Assembly (NCBI RefSeq): GCF_000878195.1
Contig: NZ_JXST01000017.1
Location: 60,283-124,282 of the forward strand
Direction of reading: 5' to 3'
From: Mycolicibacterium llatzerense
GTDB lineage: Bacteria; Actinomycetota; Actinomycetes; Mycobacteriales; Mycobacteriaceae
Length of the DNA: 64,000 bases
Part shown: positions 47,979-58,185 of the stretch, piece by piece
How positions within the stretch are numbered: the first letter of the stretch is position 1
How the letters are laid out: the number at the start of each line of letters is the position of its first letter
Program-made: the position numbers and the translations under genes
Notes under the pieces: generated by a model
What the model saw: the letters and a program-made list of their open reading frames with translations, nothing else
Told to the model about the DNA's origin: nothing
Databases searched by the model: none

Positions 47979-48734
47979 CTAGCGGACGATGCCGCGGGCC
48001 CGGTCCAACCGGCCGCGGATGCCCCACTTGGCCACCTGCGACATGGCCTCGCGGATGTTCGAGCCGCTCATCTTCGACACACCCAGCTCGCGCTCGGTGA
48101 ACGTGATGGGCACCTCGACGACGGTGAAGCCCGCGTTGATGGCACGCCAGGTCAGGTCGATCTGGAAGCAGTAGCCCTTCGAGTCGACGTCGTCGAGGCC
48201 GATCTTCTCCAGCACGTCGTGCCGGTAGGCGCGGTAGCCGGCGGTGATGTCGTGAATCTTGACGCCCAGCAGTACGCGGGCATAGGTGTTCGCCGTGCGC
48301 GACAGGACGAGCCGGCGACGGGGCCAGTTGCGGATGGCACCGCCGGGCACGTACCGCGAACCGATCGACAGGTCGGCACCGGCGTCGACAGCGTCCAGCA
48401 GCCGGTACAGCTCCTCGGGTGCATGGCTGCCGTCGGCGTCCATCTCGACCAGGACGCTGTAGCCGCGGCCCAGGCCCCAGGCGAACCCGGCGAGGTACGC
48501 GGCACCCAGACCGCCCTTGCCGGCCCGGTGCATGACGTGCAGGCGGTCCGGATCGGCCAGCGCCAGCTCATCGGCCAGCTGGCCGGTGCCGTCGGGGCTG
48601 TCGTCGTCGACGACCAGCACGTGGACGTCCGGACGGGCGGCGTGCACCCGGCCCACGATCAAGGGCAGATTCTCGCGCTCGTTGTAGGTCGGAATGATGA
48701 CCAGCGTGCGCTGACTCGGACGATCTTCGCCCAT
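47979..48734 (-). CDS. ppm1: Polyprenol monophosphomannose synthase
   Basis: This GT2 glycosyltransferase transfers mannose from GDP-mannose to polyprenyl phosphate, the donor for lipomannan, lipoarabinomannan and protein mannosylation. 251 residues: [15 protein letters not shown] at the N-terminus, [10 protein letters not shown] (metal-binding aspartates), [14 protein letters not shown] and the late [16 protein letters not shown]. No membrane segments are present. It lies two bases after lnt. In M. tuberculosis the two are fused in one protein, whereas here they are separate, as in M. smegmatis. Confidence 0.94.
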   Translation of the reverse strand: MGEDRPSQRTLVIIPTYNERENLPLIVGRVHAARPDVHVLVVDDDSPDGTGQLADELALADPDRLHVMHRAGKGGLGAAYLAGFAWGLGRGYSVLVEMDADGSHAPEELYRLLDAVDAGADLSIGSRYVPGGAIRNWPRRRLVLSRTANTYARVLLGVKIHDITAGYRAYRHDVLEKIGLDDVDSKGYCFQIDLTWRAINAGFTVVEVPITFTERELGVSKMSGSNIREAMSQVAKWGIRGRLDRARGIVR

Positions 48735-48736
48735 GG

Positions 48737-50524
48737 TCAGTTCCCCTGTTCGTTGTCGGCGTCGGTGTCGGTATCAATCGCGGCGTCATTGCCGGCCTGA
48801 TGTTCCGCCGCCGCCTGGCGGCGGCGGACGAGCTTCCTATTGTGCAGCATGGCCGCCAGAAGAGCCGCAACGCCGACCCCGATGAGCACACTGTTGATGA
48901 CCAGTCCCCACCGCGTGGCGAAGGTCAGATCGGTCTTCAAGCGCACCTGCCGGTCCAGATAGGCGGGTTGGAAGAACTCCGTCCGCTGCAGGACTTGGCC
49001 GTTCGGCGCGACCACCGCGCTGATCCCCGTGGTGCCCGCGACGATCACGTACCGGTCGTGTTCGACGGCCCGCAGCCGGGCGAACGCCAGCTGCTGCACG
49101 CTCATCGGCTCGTCGAACGTCGCGTTGTTGGCGGGAACCGCGAGCAGCTGCGCACCGTTGAGCACCGACTGCCGCGCGGCGCGGTCGAAGATGACCTCCC
49201 AGCAGGTCGTCACCCCGATCGGCACCCCGGCGGCGGTGACGACGCCGCTGCCGTTGCCCGGCACGAAGTAGCCGGCCCGGTCGGCGTACGGCGACAGCAG
49301 CCGGAAGAAACTGCGCCACGGCAGGTATTCGCCGAACGGCTGCACGATGGCCTTGTCGTGGCGCTCCCCCGGCCCGTCGGTCCCGTTCCACACGATCACC
49401 GAGTTGGTGGTCACCGGGTGCTCCGGCGTGTATTCCGGCGCCGCCAGCACGGTGCCCACCAGGATCGGCGCGTGGATGGCGGACGACGCCGCCGAGATCA
49501 GCTCCGCGGCGTCGGCATTGACCAGCGGATCGATGTCCGACGAGTTCTCCGGCCAGATCACCACCGTCGGCTGCGGTGCGCGGCCGGCACGGACGTCCTC
49601 GGCCAGTTCTTTGGTCTCGTGCACGTGGTTGTCGAGCACCGCGCGGCGCTGGGCGTTGAAGTCCAGGCCGAGGCGCGGCACGTTGCCCTGAATGGCGGCG
49701 ACGTTGATCGCGGGGTCGTCACCCGCACCAGCGCCGGCCTTGCGGACGTGCGGCCAGGCCAGCACGGTGAGCAGCAGGACGATGGCGATGCAGATGCCGG
49801 GGATGAACACCTCCGGCGGGCCCGCGGCACCCGTGCGGTGGTCATGCCGCCAGTGCCTGACCGCCTCGAGCACGATGGCTGTCGCGCTGAAACCGATCAG
49901 CGCCACCGCGAACGACACCAACGGCGCACCGCCGACCTGGGCGAGCGGCAACAGCGGGCTGTCGGTCTGGCTGAAGGCCACGACGCCCCACGGGAAACCC
50001 CCGAACGGCACGGTCGACTTGAGCCATTCCGCAGACACCCAGAGCGCGGCGAACCACAGGGGCCAGCCCGGCAGGCGCCGCACGAGGACCGCGGTCAGCC
50101 CGAACACACCGGTGAAGAACGCCTCCAGAGCGGCGAGCATCAGCCACGGGACCGGCCCGACGAAATTGCTGATCCACGGCAGCAACAACACGTAGAACAC
50201 CAGGCCGGCGAGCATGCCGTAGCCGAAACCGCCTGCGGGCGTTGTGCGTTCGTCGACCAGCGCCCAGGCCAGCAGCGCCAGCGCAGGGAACGACAGGTAC
50301 CAGAGATCGAAGGGCGGGAAGCTCGCACCCAAGAGCAGGCCGGCCACGACGGCCGCTGCCAACCGCATCAACCGGGGCTCGAAGAACCGGCGCACGCCGG
50401 CGACGATCCGCGCGGCCCGGCCGGGACCCTGCGGCTGTTCGGGCTCTTCCGGCGTGGGCGACTCCGCCTCGTCCTGGACGTTGTCGTCCAGGGTTTCCTC
50501 CACGCCGTCGCGGCCCTCAGCCAT
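48737..50524 (-). CDS. lnt: Apolipoprotein N-acyltransferase
   Basis: Lnt adds the third acyl chain to lipoproteins at the membrane; in mycobacteria this region also helps anchor Ppm1. 595 residues: an acidic N-terminal extension of about 35 residues, six or seven membrane segments up to about residue 235, a periplasmic nitrilase domain, and a final membrane helix. The catalytic Glu-Lys-Cys set is seen in [23 protein letters not shown] and [10 protein letters not shown]. Acidic and basic tails at both ends are typical of mycobacterial Lnt. Overlaps the amidohydrolase gene by eight bases. Confidence 0.93.
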   Translation of the reverse strand: MAEGRDGVEETLDDNVQDEAESPTPEEPEQPQGPGRAARIVAGVRRFFEPRLMRLAAAVVAGLLLGASFPPFDLWYLSFPALALLAWALVDERTTPAGGFGYGMLAGLVFYVLLLPWISNFVGPVPWLMLAALEAFFTGVFGLTAVLVRRLPGWPLWFAALWVSAEWLKSTVPFGGFPWGVVAFSQTDSPLLPLAQVGGAPLVSFAVALIGFSATAIVLEAVRHWRHDHRTGAAGPPEVFIPGICIAIVLLLTVLAWPHVRKAGAGAGDDPAINVAAIQGNVPRLGLDFNAQRRAVLDNHVHETKELAEDVRAGRAPQPTVVIWPENSSDIDPLVNADAAELISAASSAIHAPILVGTVLAAPEYTPEHPVTTNSVIVWNGTDGPGERHDKAIVQPFGEYLPWRSFFRLLSPYADRAGYFVPGNGSGVVTAAGVPIGVTTCWEVIFDRAARQSVLNGAQLLAVPANNATFDEPMSVQQLAFARLRAVEHDRYVIVAGTTGISAVVAPNGQVLQRTEFFQPAYLDRQVRLKTDLTFATRWGLVINSVLIGVGVAALLAAMLHNRKLVRRRQAAAEHQAGNDAAIDTDTDADNEQGN

Positions 50525-52133
50525 GGATCTGCTCGCCGCGGTGGACGGTCTGCAAGCAGGTCGGCAGCTCGTCGTCAGGGCCCAGCGGAGGTAGCGCGGG
50601 TACCCGCGACCGCGGATCGGTGGACCAGCGCTGCACGGCGTCGGCCGGCGCGGTGACGTCCAGGGCGTCGGCGCCGCCGGGCACCTGCCACACCGCGTAC
50701 GACGCGACGGCCCCCGGCACCAGCGTCCCGGTCATGCCGTCGCGGACACCGCCGGCCCGCCAGGCGCCGCGGGTGGCGGCGAGGAACGCCGACCGCGCCG
50801 AGATGGCGCTACCGGACGTCCGGTGGCTGATGGCGGCGCGCACCGATTCCCACGGATTGATGCTGGTGACGGGACTGTCCGAACCGAAGGCGAGGGGCAC
50901 GCCTTGCGATGCTAACAGCGCAAACGGGTTCAAACCCTGTGCTCGATCGACACCGAGACGTTGGGCGTACATCCCGTCGGCGCCGCCCCACAGCGCGTCG
51001 AAATTCGGCTGCATGCTGGCGACCACGCCCCACGATCCCAGCCTTCGCGCTTGTTCGGCGTCCACCATCTCGAGGTGCTCCAACCGGTGGCCGCAACGCG
51101 CCACCGCGGGTGCCCCGAAAGCCGCCACGGTCCGGTCCAGGGCTTCCACGACGGCAGCGACCGCGGCGTCGCCGATGACGTGGAAGCCGGCGGTGATACC
51201 GGCCTCGGTGCAGGCCAGCAGGTGTGCGGTGACGGCGTCGGTGTCCAGGTAGGTGTTGCCACAGCAGGCGGGCGCGTCGGCGTAGGGCTGCTGCAGCCAG
51301 GCGGTCCGCGAGCCGAGCGCGCCGTCGATGAAGAGGTCGCCGGCCAGGCCGTGGGCTCCGGTCCGGTTCATCAGGTCGCGGGCCGCTGCGGCGGTGTCGA
51401 CCGCCTCGCCCCAGTAGCCGACGATGTCGACGCCGTGTTCGGTGGCGCGCAGATCGGCCCAGTCGTCGAGGCCGCCGATCTCAGGGCCCGCGCACTCATG
51501 CACCGCGACGATGCCGTTGCGCGCGGCCAGGTCGAGCGCGGCGCGTTGGGCGCCGCGGCGCTGCGTGGCGCTGAGCAGGTTGCGGGCCGCGGCCCGCACG
51601 CGGTGGTGCGCGTCCGCGGTCAGTGGGCCCTGCTCGGAGAAACCCGCGCTGTCGGCGAGCCCGGGCACCAGCTGCCGCAGGCCGGTCGTCGCGACCGCCG
51701 AGTGCACGTCGACCCGGGCCAGGTACGCGGGCCGCCCGCCGAGCACTCCGTCGAGGTCCGCGGTGGTCGGGATGACGCGTTCGGGCCAGCCCGATTCGTC
51801 CCAGCCGTGGCCCCAGATGACGCCGTCCGGCTGCTGCGCGGCGTGCTCGGCCAGCAGGGTTAGCAGATCCGGCAGCGACGTCGCGGTGCGCAGGTCCAGT
51901 CCGGCCACGGTGAGTCCGGTGGCGGTCAGGTGCACGTGGCTGTCGACGAACGCCGGGGCCACGAACCCACCTTCGAGGTCGACGACGGCGGCATCGGGAT
52001 GCAGCGCCCGGCCGACGTCATCGGAACCGAGCCAGGCCACCACTCCGTCGCGGATTGCGATCGCGGTGGCGTCGGGCGCAGCCGGGCTATGAATACGACC
52101 GCCGAGCAGCAGCGTCGTCGCAAAGGTCGTCAC
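50517..52133 (-). CDS. Amidohydrolase-3 (YtcJ-like) metal-dependent hydrolase
   Basis: This 538-residue amidohydrolase-superfamily protein has the N-terminal metal motif FVDSHVHL (about residue 66), [19 protein letters not shown] (late histidine) and the aspartate-containing [13 protein letters not shown] near residue 455. Family members hydrolyse amide or ester bonds of many small molecules, and the substrate here is unknown. The same gene type precedes the lnt/ppm1 gene in M. tuberculosis (Rv2052c position), so the association is conserved. It runs into lnt with an eight-base overlap. Confidence 0.86.
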   Translation of the reverse strand: MTTFATTLLLGGRIHSPAAPDATAIAIRDGVVAWLGSDDVGRALHPDAAVVDLEGGFVAPAFVDSHVHLTATGLTVAGLDLRTATSLPDLLTLLAEHAAQQPDGVIWGHGWDESGWPERVIPTTADLDGVLGGRPAYLARVDVHSAVATTGLRQLVPGLADSAGFSEQGPLTADAHHRVRAAARNLLSATQRRGAQRAALDLAARNGIVAVHECAGPEIGGLDDWADLRATEHGVDIVGYWGEAVDTAAAARDLMNRTGAHGLAGDLFIDGALGSRTAWLQQPYADAPACCGNTYLDTDAVTAHLLACTEAGITAGFHVIGDAAVAAVVEALDRTVAAFGAPAVARCGHRLEHLEMVDAEQARRLGSWGVVASMQPNFDALWGGADGMYAQRLGVDRAQGLNPFALLASQGVPLAFGSDSPVTSINPWESVRAAISHRTSGSAISARSAFLAATRGAWRAGGVRDGMTGTLVPGAVASYAVWQVPGGADALDVTAPADAVQRWSTDPRSRVPALPPLGPDDELPTCLQTVHRGEQIHG

Positions 52134-52154
52134 GAAGGTGAGACGTTAGTCCGT

Positions 52155-52643
52155 TCAGCCGGCCTGCCGGTGCACAGCGACCGGTGAGCTGTCGATGACG
52201 TCGATCACTTCCCCGTCGATGTACTCGCCGCGACCGCGGTAGCGCTCGTCGTGATTGATGTAGATCACCTGCGTCGGGAAGTCCATCGGGGTCAACCGTC
52301 GGCCGAACAGAGCGTTAGCCGCCGGCCGTACCGCGCGCCGGGTGAACGGCACCAACATCAGCGCGCCGAGCACCGAGCTGGCCAGCCCGGGGACGACAAC
52401 CAGCACCGTGCCGAGGGCCACCAAGACACTGTCCGTGGCCAGCGTCGGGTCGGTGGATCGAGCGCTCAGCGCCTCGGACAACCTGCTGAAATGCCGGGTG
52501 AGCTGGGTGCCTGCGATGGCCAGACCAGCGGCAAAGGTGACCAACAGCGCCAGTAGTGTCCAAGCCACACCGATGGTCGAGGCCAGGACTGCCAGCACCG
52601 CGACCTCGACGAGCGCGTAAACCAGAAATAGTCGCATCGCCAT
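52155..52643 (-). CDS. fxsA: FxsA-family membrane protein
   Basis: This 162-residue protein of the FxsA/UPF0716 family was first known from the E. coli suppressor of phage T7 exclusion. Two close hydrophobic segments at residues about 3-45, then a conserved amphipathic region and another hydrophobic stretch (VLVALGTVLVVVPGLASSVLGALMLVP), are characteristic. The C-terminal tail is polar. Two nearby ATG starts (52643, 52637) are possible, and the first is used. It follows the M. tuberculosis order next to the amidohydrolase. Cellular role in mycobacteria is unknown. Confidence 0.85.
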   Translation of the reverse strand: MAMRLFLVYALVEVAVLAVLASTIGVAWTLLALLVTFAAGLAIAGTQLTRHFSRLSEALSARSTDPTLATDSVLVALGTVLVVVPGLASSVLGALMLVPFTRRAVRPAANALFGRRLTPMDFPTQVIYINHDERYRGRGEYIDGEVIDVIDSSPVAVHRQAG

Positions 52644-52677
52644 GCAGTGGACAACGCCGAAACGCCGGAATTGGTTC

Positions 52678-53070
52678 CTAGATGGCGGGAACTGGCTCCA
52701 CCTCGATGGCCGCGTGCACCTTGTCGACACCGCCTCGGACGATGGCCTGCGGGACCCACCACCAGGCATGCCACCAGTAGCGCCTGGTCACCATGTCGAA
52801 TACCCGCTTGGTCTCGGACTTCGGCAGATTGTGCGCGATGGCCTCGACCGGTTCGCCCTTGACCTTGCCCAGCGCGCCGCACTTCTGGATGGTGACCCGC
52901 GGGGTGTTCTTGATCCGTTTGGTCTTCCACGAGCCGTCGTCGGTGCTGATCAGCAGCTTGCCTTCGTGCGGCACACCCCAGACCGGAGTGGGCTTCGGCC
53001 GCCCGTCCTTCGTGAAGGTCGTGAGGAGCAGGTACTTCTCGCCGTACACATCTTCAAATGCCGGAGCCAT
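52678..53070 (-). CDS. PPOX-class (F420/flavin-dependent) split beta-barrel oxidoreductase
   Basis: This 130-residue protein has the pyridoxamine-phosphate-oxidase-like fold: YLLLTTFTKDGRPKPTPVW, LLISTDDGSWKTKRIKNTPRVTIQKC and EGEPVEA-type strands. A close paralogue lies about 1 kb away on the other side of purU. In mycobacteria such proteins use F420 or FMN. A tryptophan-rich C-terminal segment (RYWWHAWWWVP) is unusual and may touch the membrane or a hydrophobic substrate. The start MAPAFED was chosen over an upstream TTG. Confidence 0.8.
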   Translation of the reverse strand: MAPAFEDVYGEKYLLLTTFTKDGRPKPTPVWGVPHEGKLLISTDDGSWKTKRIKNTPRVTIQKCGALGKVKGEPVEAIAHNLPKSETKRVFDMVTRRYWWHAWWWVPQAIVRGGVDKVHAAIEVEPVPAI

Positions 53071-53158
53071 GGATAACAAGCCTTTGCTGCGATTTCAATA
53101 AGACACTCATCATTGAGCTAGACCTCCACTGTATGGCAGGTTGAAGGTTGCTGCAGAA

Positions 53159-54049
53159 TCAGAAGACCACGGTTTCGTTTCCGTGGCACAGGATGCGGTC
53201 CTGGCAGTGCCACAGCACCGCCCGGGACAGCACCGCTCGTTCCACGTCGGCGCCGAGCCGCACGAGCTCTTCGACGCTGTCGTTGTGGTCGACCCGCACC
53301 ACGTCCTGCTCGATGATCGGGCCTTCGTCCAGGTCCTCGGTGACATAGTGCGCCGTGGCGCCGATCAGCTTCACGCCGCGCTCCTTGGCCCGCCGGTACG
53401 GCGTGGCGCCGACGAATGCCGGCAAGAACGAATGGTGGATGTTGATCAGCGGACACCCGATGACGTCGAGGAACCCCGGCGTGATGATCTGCATGTACCG
53501 GGCCAGCACCACCAGATCGACATTGCCCTTGAGCAGCTCCAGCTGACGCTGTTCGGCCTGTTCCCGGATGTCCCGGGTCGCCGGAATGTGCACGAACGGC
53601 ACCCCGAACGCCCGAACCTGCTCGGCCAGGTCAGCGTGGTTGGAGATCACCATCACCACCGTCATGTCGAGTTCGCCGCGGCGGTTGCGCCACAGCAGGT
53701 CGAGCAGGCAGTGGTCGGCAGTCGAGGCCATGATGGCCACACGTTTGGGTTTGGACGCATCGGTGAACCGGTAGTCCATGTCGAATTCTTCTGCCACCGC
53801 GGCGAATTCGCGCTCCAGCTCGGGTTGGGCGGCAGCCAGCCCCGGCAGGTGGAAGACGGTGCGCTGCAGGAAGACACCGTCTTCTGGAGCCGTCGAATGC
53901 TGGTCCAGCGAGATGATGTTGGCGCCCGAGCGGGTCAGGAACGTCGACACCGCGGCGATCACGCCGCGGCGGTCCGGACAGTTCAGCAGCAGTCGGCCGA
54001 TGTCCTTGTGGCGCGGCAACTTTGGCGCGCCGGCAGGGAATTGACTCAC
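53159..54049 (-). CDS. purU: Formyltetrahydrofolate deformylase
   Basis: PurU hydrolyses 10-formyltetrahydrofolate to formate and tetrahydrofolate, balancing one-carbon pools. 296 residues: an N-terminal ACT domain (GRLLLNCPDRRGVIAAVSTFL) and a C-terminal formyltransferase-fold domain with the catalytic Asn-His-Asp set in INIHHSFLPAF and HYVTEDLDEGPI. The GTG start overlaps the stop of an upstream PPOX-type gene by one base (TAGTG), so the two are co-translated. A longer open frame upstream runs through that gene and is not real. Confidence 0.93.
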   Translation of the reverse strand: MSQFPAGAPKLPRHKDIGRLLLNCPDRRGVIAAVSTFLTRSGANIISLDQHSTAPEDGVFLQRTVFHLPGLAAAQPELEREFAAVAEEFDMDYRFTDASKPKRVAIMASTADHCLLDLLWRNRRGELDMTVVMVISNHADLAEQVRAFGVPFVHIPATRDIREQAEQRQLELLKGNVDLVVLARYMQIITPGFLDVIGCPLINIHHSFLPAFVGATPYRRAKERGVKLIGATAHYVTEDLDEGPIIEQDVVRVDHNDSVEELVRLGADVERAVLSRAVLWHCQDRILCHGNETVVF

Positions 54050-54429
54050 TATGCGGCCCGCAGCTCCAGCGCGACGTTGTTCTCCATGCCGCCGCGCAGC
54101 TTGGAGAAGAAGTTGAAGGCCTTGCCGATCAACCCGTAGCGCTTGCCGATGCCGTCGTAGACGGCGCCGACCTGCGACTGGTCCAGGATCGCCGCCTTGG
54201 CCTCGACGGCCTCGCTCTTGGGGTTGCCGCGCATGTCGCACTTGGCGACGGTGACGCGCGGAGTGTTCCGGATTCGCTTGACTTTCCACGCCTTGGCCTC
54301 GGAGATGACCAGCAGCCGGTCACCGTCCGGAACCGCCCAGACGGCGGTGGGCTTCGGGCGACCGTCCTTGGTGAAAGTGGTCAGCAGGACGTAGTTCGCG
54401 GTGGCGACGTCGGCGAAGGTGAGAGCCAT
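54049..54429 (-). CDS. PPOX-class (F420/flavin-dependent) split beta-barrel oxidoreductase, second copy
   Basis: This is a 126-residue paralogue of the gene downstream of purU: both share YVLLTTFTKDGRPKP, WAVP/WGVP, W-K-x-KRI-x-NTPRVT and a cysteine after the third strand. It lacks the tryptophan-rich tail and ends with a helical segment (FNFFSKLRGGMENNVALEL). It precedes and overlaps purU, so the three genes (PPOX, purU, PPOX) lie in one direction. Its substrate is unknown. Confidence 0.8.
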   Translation of the reverse strand: MALTFADVATANYVLLTTFTKDGRPKPTAVWAVPDGDRLLVISEAKAWKVKRIRNTPRVTVAKCDMRGNPKSEAVEAKAAILDQSQVGAVYDGIGKRYGLIGKAFNFFSKLRGGMENNVALELRAA

Positions 54430-54460
54430 AGCGATGAGGTTAGTCGGGCGTCGCGACTTG

Positions 54461-54497
54461 GGCGTGATTCGTATCGCGGACGGTTACGAATCACGCC
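54461..54497 (-). terminator. Terminator-like hairpin after cobN
   Basis: Perfect 13-bp stem (GGCGTGATTCGTA and TACGAATCACGCC) with an 11-base loop, four bases beyond the cobN stop and 31 bases before the start of the next gene on the same strand. No T-run follows. It separates the cobN transcript from the PPOX/purU genes. Confidence 0.75.
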
Positions 54498-54501
54498 GAA
54501 A

Positions 54502-57500
54502 TCACCCTTCCAGCTCCCCCTCGGTCTCCAGCAGCACCTGCTTGAGCCCGTCCAGGGTCTCGGACTCCGGCGCGGCCCACATGCCACGGCCGGCCGCTTC
54601 CAGGAGCCGCTCGGCCATGCCGTGCAGCGCCCACGGGTTGGACTCGGACATGAACTTGCGGTTCTCCGGGTCCAGCACGTAGCTCTGCGTCAGCTGCTCG
54701 TACATCCAGTCGGCCATGACGCCCGCGGTGGCGTCGTACCCGAACAGGTAGTCGACGGTGGCCGCCATCTCGAACGCGCCCTTGTAGCCGTGCCGGCGCA
54801 TGGCGGTCATCCAGCGCGGGTTGACGACCCGGGCCCGGAACACGCGCGTCGTCTCCTCCGACAGCGTGCGGGTACGCACCGCGTCGGGCCGGGTGTTGTC
54901 GCCGATGTACGCGGCGGGGTCCTTGCCCGTCAGCGCGCGCACCGTGGCGACCATGCCGCCGTGGTACTGGAAGTAGTCGTCGGAGTCGGCGATGTCGTGC
55001 TCGCGGGTGTCGGTGTTCTTGGCCGCCACCGAGATTCGCCGGTAGGCCCGGTTCATGTCGTCGGTCGCCGGGGCGCCGTCGAGACCGCGGCCGTAGGCGA
55101 AGCCGCCCCACGCCGTGTACACCTGGGCCAGGTCGGCGTCGTCGCGCCAGTTGCGGCTGTCGATGAGCTGCAGCAGCCCGGCGCCGTAGGTTCCCGGCTT
55201 GGAGCCGAAAATCCTTGTGGTGGCGCGCCTTTGGTCGCCGTGATCGGCGACGTCGACCTGCGAGTGGGCGCGCACGTAGTTGTCCTCGGCGGCTTCGTCC
55301 AGGCCCGCGACGAGTTGGACGGCGTCGTCGAGCATGGTCACCACGTGCGGAAAGGCATCGCGGAAGAAGCCCGAGATACGGACCGTGACGTCGATGCGGG
55401 GACGGCCGAGTTCGGCCAGCGCGATGGGCTCCAGCCCGACCACGCGGCGCGACGCGTCGTCCCAGATGGGCCGAACGCCCAGCAGCGCAAGCACTTCGGC
55501 GATGTCGTCGCCGGCGGTACGCATGGCCGAGGTGCCCCACACCGAGAGCCCGACGGACTCAGGCCAGCGGCCGTAGTCGGTGCGGTAGCGCTCCAGCAGC
55601 GAATCCGCCATCGCCACACCGGTTTCCCACGCCAGCTTCGACGGCACGGCCTTGGGGTCGACGGAGTAGAAGTTGCGGCCCGTGGGCAGCACGTTCACCA
55701 GCCCGCGCAGCGGTGAGCCCGACGGCCCGGCCGCGATGAACCCGCCGCCGAGCGCGTGCAGGATCTGCTCGATCTCCCGGTCGGTGCCACGCAGCCGCGG
55801 CACCACCTCGGTGGCGGCGAACCGCAGCACCTTGGCGACTTCAGCGTTGTCGGTGATGCCATCGACGGCGGCGGCGTCCCAGCCAGACGCCTGCAGTGCC
55901 GCGACCAGCTCGCGGGCCTGACTCTCCGCGGTGTCGACGGCTTCGCGTGCAGCAGAACCGTCCTCGGCCAGGCCCAGCGCCTCGCGCAGCCCCGGCACCG
56001 ACTGCTCGCCGCCGAACAGCTGGCGCGCCCGCAGGATGGCGAGCACGAGGTCCAGTTCGGCCTCGCCGGTCGGTGCCTGGCCCAGGATGTGCAGGCCATC
56101 GCGGATCTGGACGTCCTTGATCTCGCACAGCCAGCCGTCGACGTGCAGCAGCATGTCGTCGAACACGTCCTCGTCGGGCCGGTCCTCCAGCCCCAGGTCG
56201 TGGTCCATCTTGGCGGCGCGCATCAGCGTCCAGATCTGCTGGCGGATGGCCGGCAGCTTGCCGGGGTCCAGGGCCGAGATGTTGGAGTGCTCGTCGAGCA
56301 GCTGCTCCAGACGCGCGATGTCGCCGTAGGTCTCGGCGCGGGCCATCGGCGGGATCAGGTGATCGACCAACACCGCGTGCGCCCGGCGCTTGGCCTGCGT
56401 GCCCTCACCGGGATCGTTGACCAGGAACGGGTACACCAGCGGCAGGTCACCGAGCGCGGCGTCGGTGCCGCACGCCGCGGACATGCCGAGGGTCTTGCCG
56501 GGCAGCCATTCCAGGTTGCCGTGCTTGCCCAGGTGGACCATCACGTCGGCGCCGAAGTGCCTGTTGATCCAGTGGTAGGCGGCCAGGTAGTGGTGGCTCG
56601 GCGGCAGGTCCGGATCGTGGTAGATCGCGACGGGGTTCTCGCCGAAGCCACGCGGCGGCTGGACGATCAGCACGATGTTGTCGGAAACCATTGCGGCGAT
56701 GACGATTTCGCCGTCCGGGTCGTTGCTGCGGTCGACGAACAGCTCGCCCGGCGCCGCGCCCCAGTGCTCGGTGACGGCATCGGTGAGTTCGGCCGGCAGG
56801 GTCGCGAACCACGCCCGGTAGTCCTTGGCGGACACCCGAACAGGATTGGCTTCGAGCGCTTCGGTGCTGAGCCAGTCGGGATCCTGCCCGCCGCGCTCGA
56901 TCATGGCGTGGATGAGGGCGTCACCATCTTCGGCGTCGACGCCAGGGACGTCACCGATACGGTAGCCGGCCTCGCGCATGGCGCGCAGCAGCGCGACGGC
57001 GCTGGCCGGGGTGTCGAGGCCGACGGCGTTGCCGATGCGGGCGTGCTTGGTCGGGTAGGCCGAGAACACGAGCGCGACGCGCTTGTCGGCCGGCTCGATG
57101 TACTTCAGCCGGGCGTGCCGGACGGCGAGTCGGGCCACCCGCTCGCAGCGCTCGGGGTCGGCGACGTACGAGATCAGCCCCTCGCTGTCGATCTCCTTGA
57201 ACGAGAACGGGACGGTGATGATGCGGCCGTCGAACTCGGGCACCGCCACCTGCGACGCGACGTCCAGCGGCGTCAGCCCGTCGTCGTTCTCGTCCCATTG
57301 CGCGCGCGAGCTGGTAAGGCACAGGCCCTGCAGGATCGGGATGTCGAGGGCCGCCAGGTGCGCGACGTTCCAGTTGTCGTCATCGCCGCCTGCGCTCGCG
57401 GTGGCCGGGGTCGCGCCGCCAGCCGCGAGCACCGTCGTGATCAGGGCGTCGGCGGTCCCCAGCAGCTCGATGAGCTCGGGCTCGGCGGTACGCAGCGAGG

Positions 57501-58065
57501 CACAGAAGATCGGCAGCGGACGGCCGCCGGCCTGCTCGATGGCACCACACAGCGCATCGATGTAGGCGGTGTTGCCGGCCAGCTGCTGGGCCCGGTAGTA
57601 GAGCACCGCGACCGTCGGACCCTCAGCATCCGACGAGCGCTGCAGCAGCCCCCAACTCGGAGCCGATACGGGCTCGCCGAAACCGAACCCGGTCATCAGG
57701 ACAGTGTCAGAGAGAAAAGCATGCAGATTGCGCAGATTCTCGGTGCCGCCCTGCGCCAGATAGATGTGCGCCTGAAGGGCGACGCCCGCCGGGACGGTTG
57801 AGTGGCTCATCAGGTCGGCGTCGGGCGCCTGCTCCCCCGACAGCACCACAGTCGGGACCCCGCTGGCGACGACGGCATCGATATCGTCCTGCCAGGTGCG
57901 ATAACCACCCAGTACCCGAACGACCGCCAGGTCCGCGCCGGCCAGCAGGTCCTGCAGTTCCCCGGCGATCAGCCGGGACGGATTGGCCCATCGGTACTGC
58001 CCCCCGCTGGCGCGGGCGGTGATCAGATCGGTGTCGGACGTGGAGAGCAGCAGTACGGTCGGCAC
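54502..58065 (-). CDS. cobN: Cobaltochelatase subunit CobN
   Basis: CobN is the large subunit of the ATP-dependent aerobic cobaltochelatase that inserts cobalt into hydrogenobyrinic acid a,c-diamide, working with CobS and CobT or ChlI/ChlD-like partners. 1187 residues with GTG start. The CobN/BchH family is shown by the ALVFSAYPTKHARIGNAVGLD region, VMVHLGKHGNLEWLPGK (metal-binding histidines), YHDPDLPPSHHYLA, and the C-terminal SESNPWALHGMAERLLEA. No chelatase partner genes lie in the window. It is followed by a hairpin and preceded by a separately terminated microprotein gene. Confidence 0.95.
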   Translation of the reverse strand: MPTVLLLSTSDTDLITARASGGQYRWANPSRLIAGELQDLLAGADLAVVRVLGGYRTWQDDIDAVVASGVPTVVLSGEQAPDADLMSHSTVPAGVALQAHIYLAQGGTENLRNLHAFLSDTVLMTGFGFGEPVSAPSWGLLQRSSDAEGPTVAVLYYRAQQLAGNTAYIDALCGAIEQAGGRPLPIFCASLRTAEPELIELLGTADALITTVLAAGGATPATASAGGDDDNWNVAHLAALDIPILQGLCLTSSRAQWDENDDGLTPLDVASQVAVPEFDGRIITVPFSFKEIDSEGLISYVADPERCERVARLAVRHARLKYIEPADKRVALVFSAYPTKHARIGNAVGLDTPASAVALLRAMREAGYRIGDVPGVDAEDGDALIHAMIERGGQDPDWLSTEALEANPVRVSAKDYRAWFATLPAELTDAVTEHWGAAPGELFVDRSNDPDGEIVIAAMVSDNIVLIVQPPRGFGENPVAIYHDPDLPPSHHYLAAYHWINRHFGADVMVHLGKHGNLEWLPGKTLGMSAACGTDAALGDLPLVYPFLVNDPGEGTQAKRRAHAVLVDHLIPPMARAETYGDIARLEQLLDEHSNISALDPGKLPAIRQQIWTLMRAAKMDHDLGLEDRPDEDVFDDMLLHVDGWLCEIKDVQIRDGLHILGQAPTGEAELDLVLAILRARQLFGGEQSVPGLREALGLAEDGSAAREAVDTAESQARELVAALQASGWDAAAVDGITDNAEVAKVLRFAATEVVPRLRGTDREIEQILHALGGGFIAAGPSGSPLRGLVNVLPTGRNFYSVDPKAVPSKLAWETGVAMADSLLERYRTDYGRWPESVGLSVWGTSAMRTAGDDIAEVLALLGVRPIWDDASRRVVGLEPIALAELGRPRIDVTVRISGFFRDAFPHVVTMLDDAVQLVAGLDEAAEDNYVRAHSQVDVADHGDQRRATTRIFGSKPGTYGAGLLQLIDSRNWRDDADLAQVYTAWGGFAYGRGLDGAPATDDMNRAYRRISVAAKNTDTREHDIADSDDYFQYHGGMVATVRALTGKDPAAYIGDNTRPDAVRTRTLSEETTRVFRARVVNPRWMTAMRRHGYKGAFEMAATVDYLFGYDATAGVMADWMYEQLTQSYVLDPENRKFMSESNPWALHGMAERLLEAAGRGMWAAPESETLDGLKQVLLETEGELEG

Positions 58066-58129
58066 TGACTATTCGTACAGCACCGACGTGGTCGCGCGGT
58101 CGTGCCCCTTGCGTGGGCGAAAAAGCGCA

Positions 58130-58160
58130 ACGGGGCGGGTTGCCATGCAACCCACCCCGT
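58130..58160 (-). terminator. Intrinsic terminator after the cob-locus microprotein gene
   Basis: A 14-bp stem with one mismatch (ACGGGGCGGGTTGC pairing with GCAACCCACCCCGT) and a three-base loop, followed on the minus strand after six bases by a run of five T. It lies 25 bases after the microprotein stop and before cobN, so the two genes are separate transcripts. Confidence 0.8.
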
Positions 58161-58185
58161 CGGCGGTCTTATCTACGGCGCTGAA

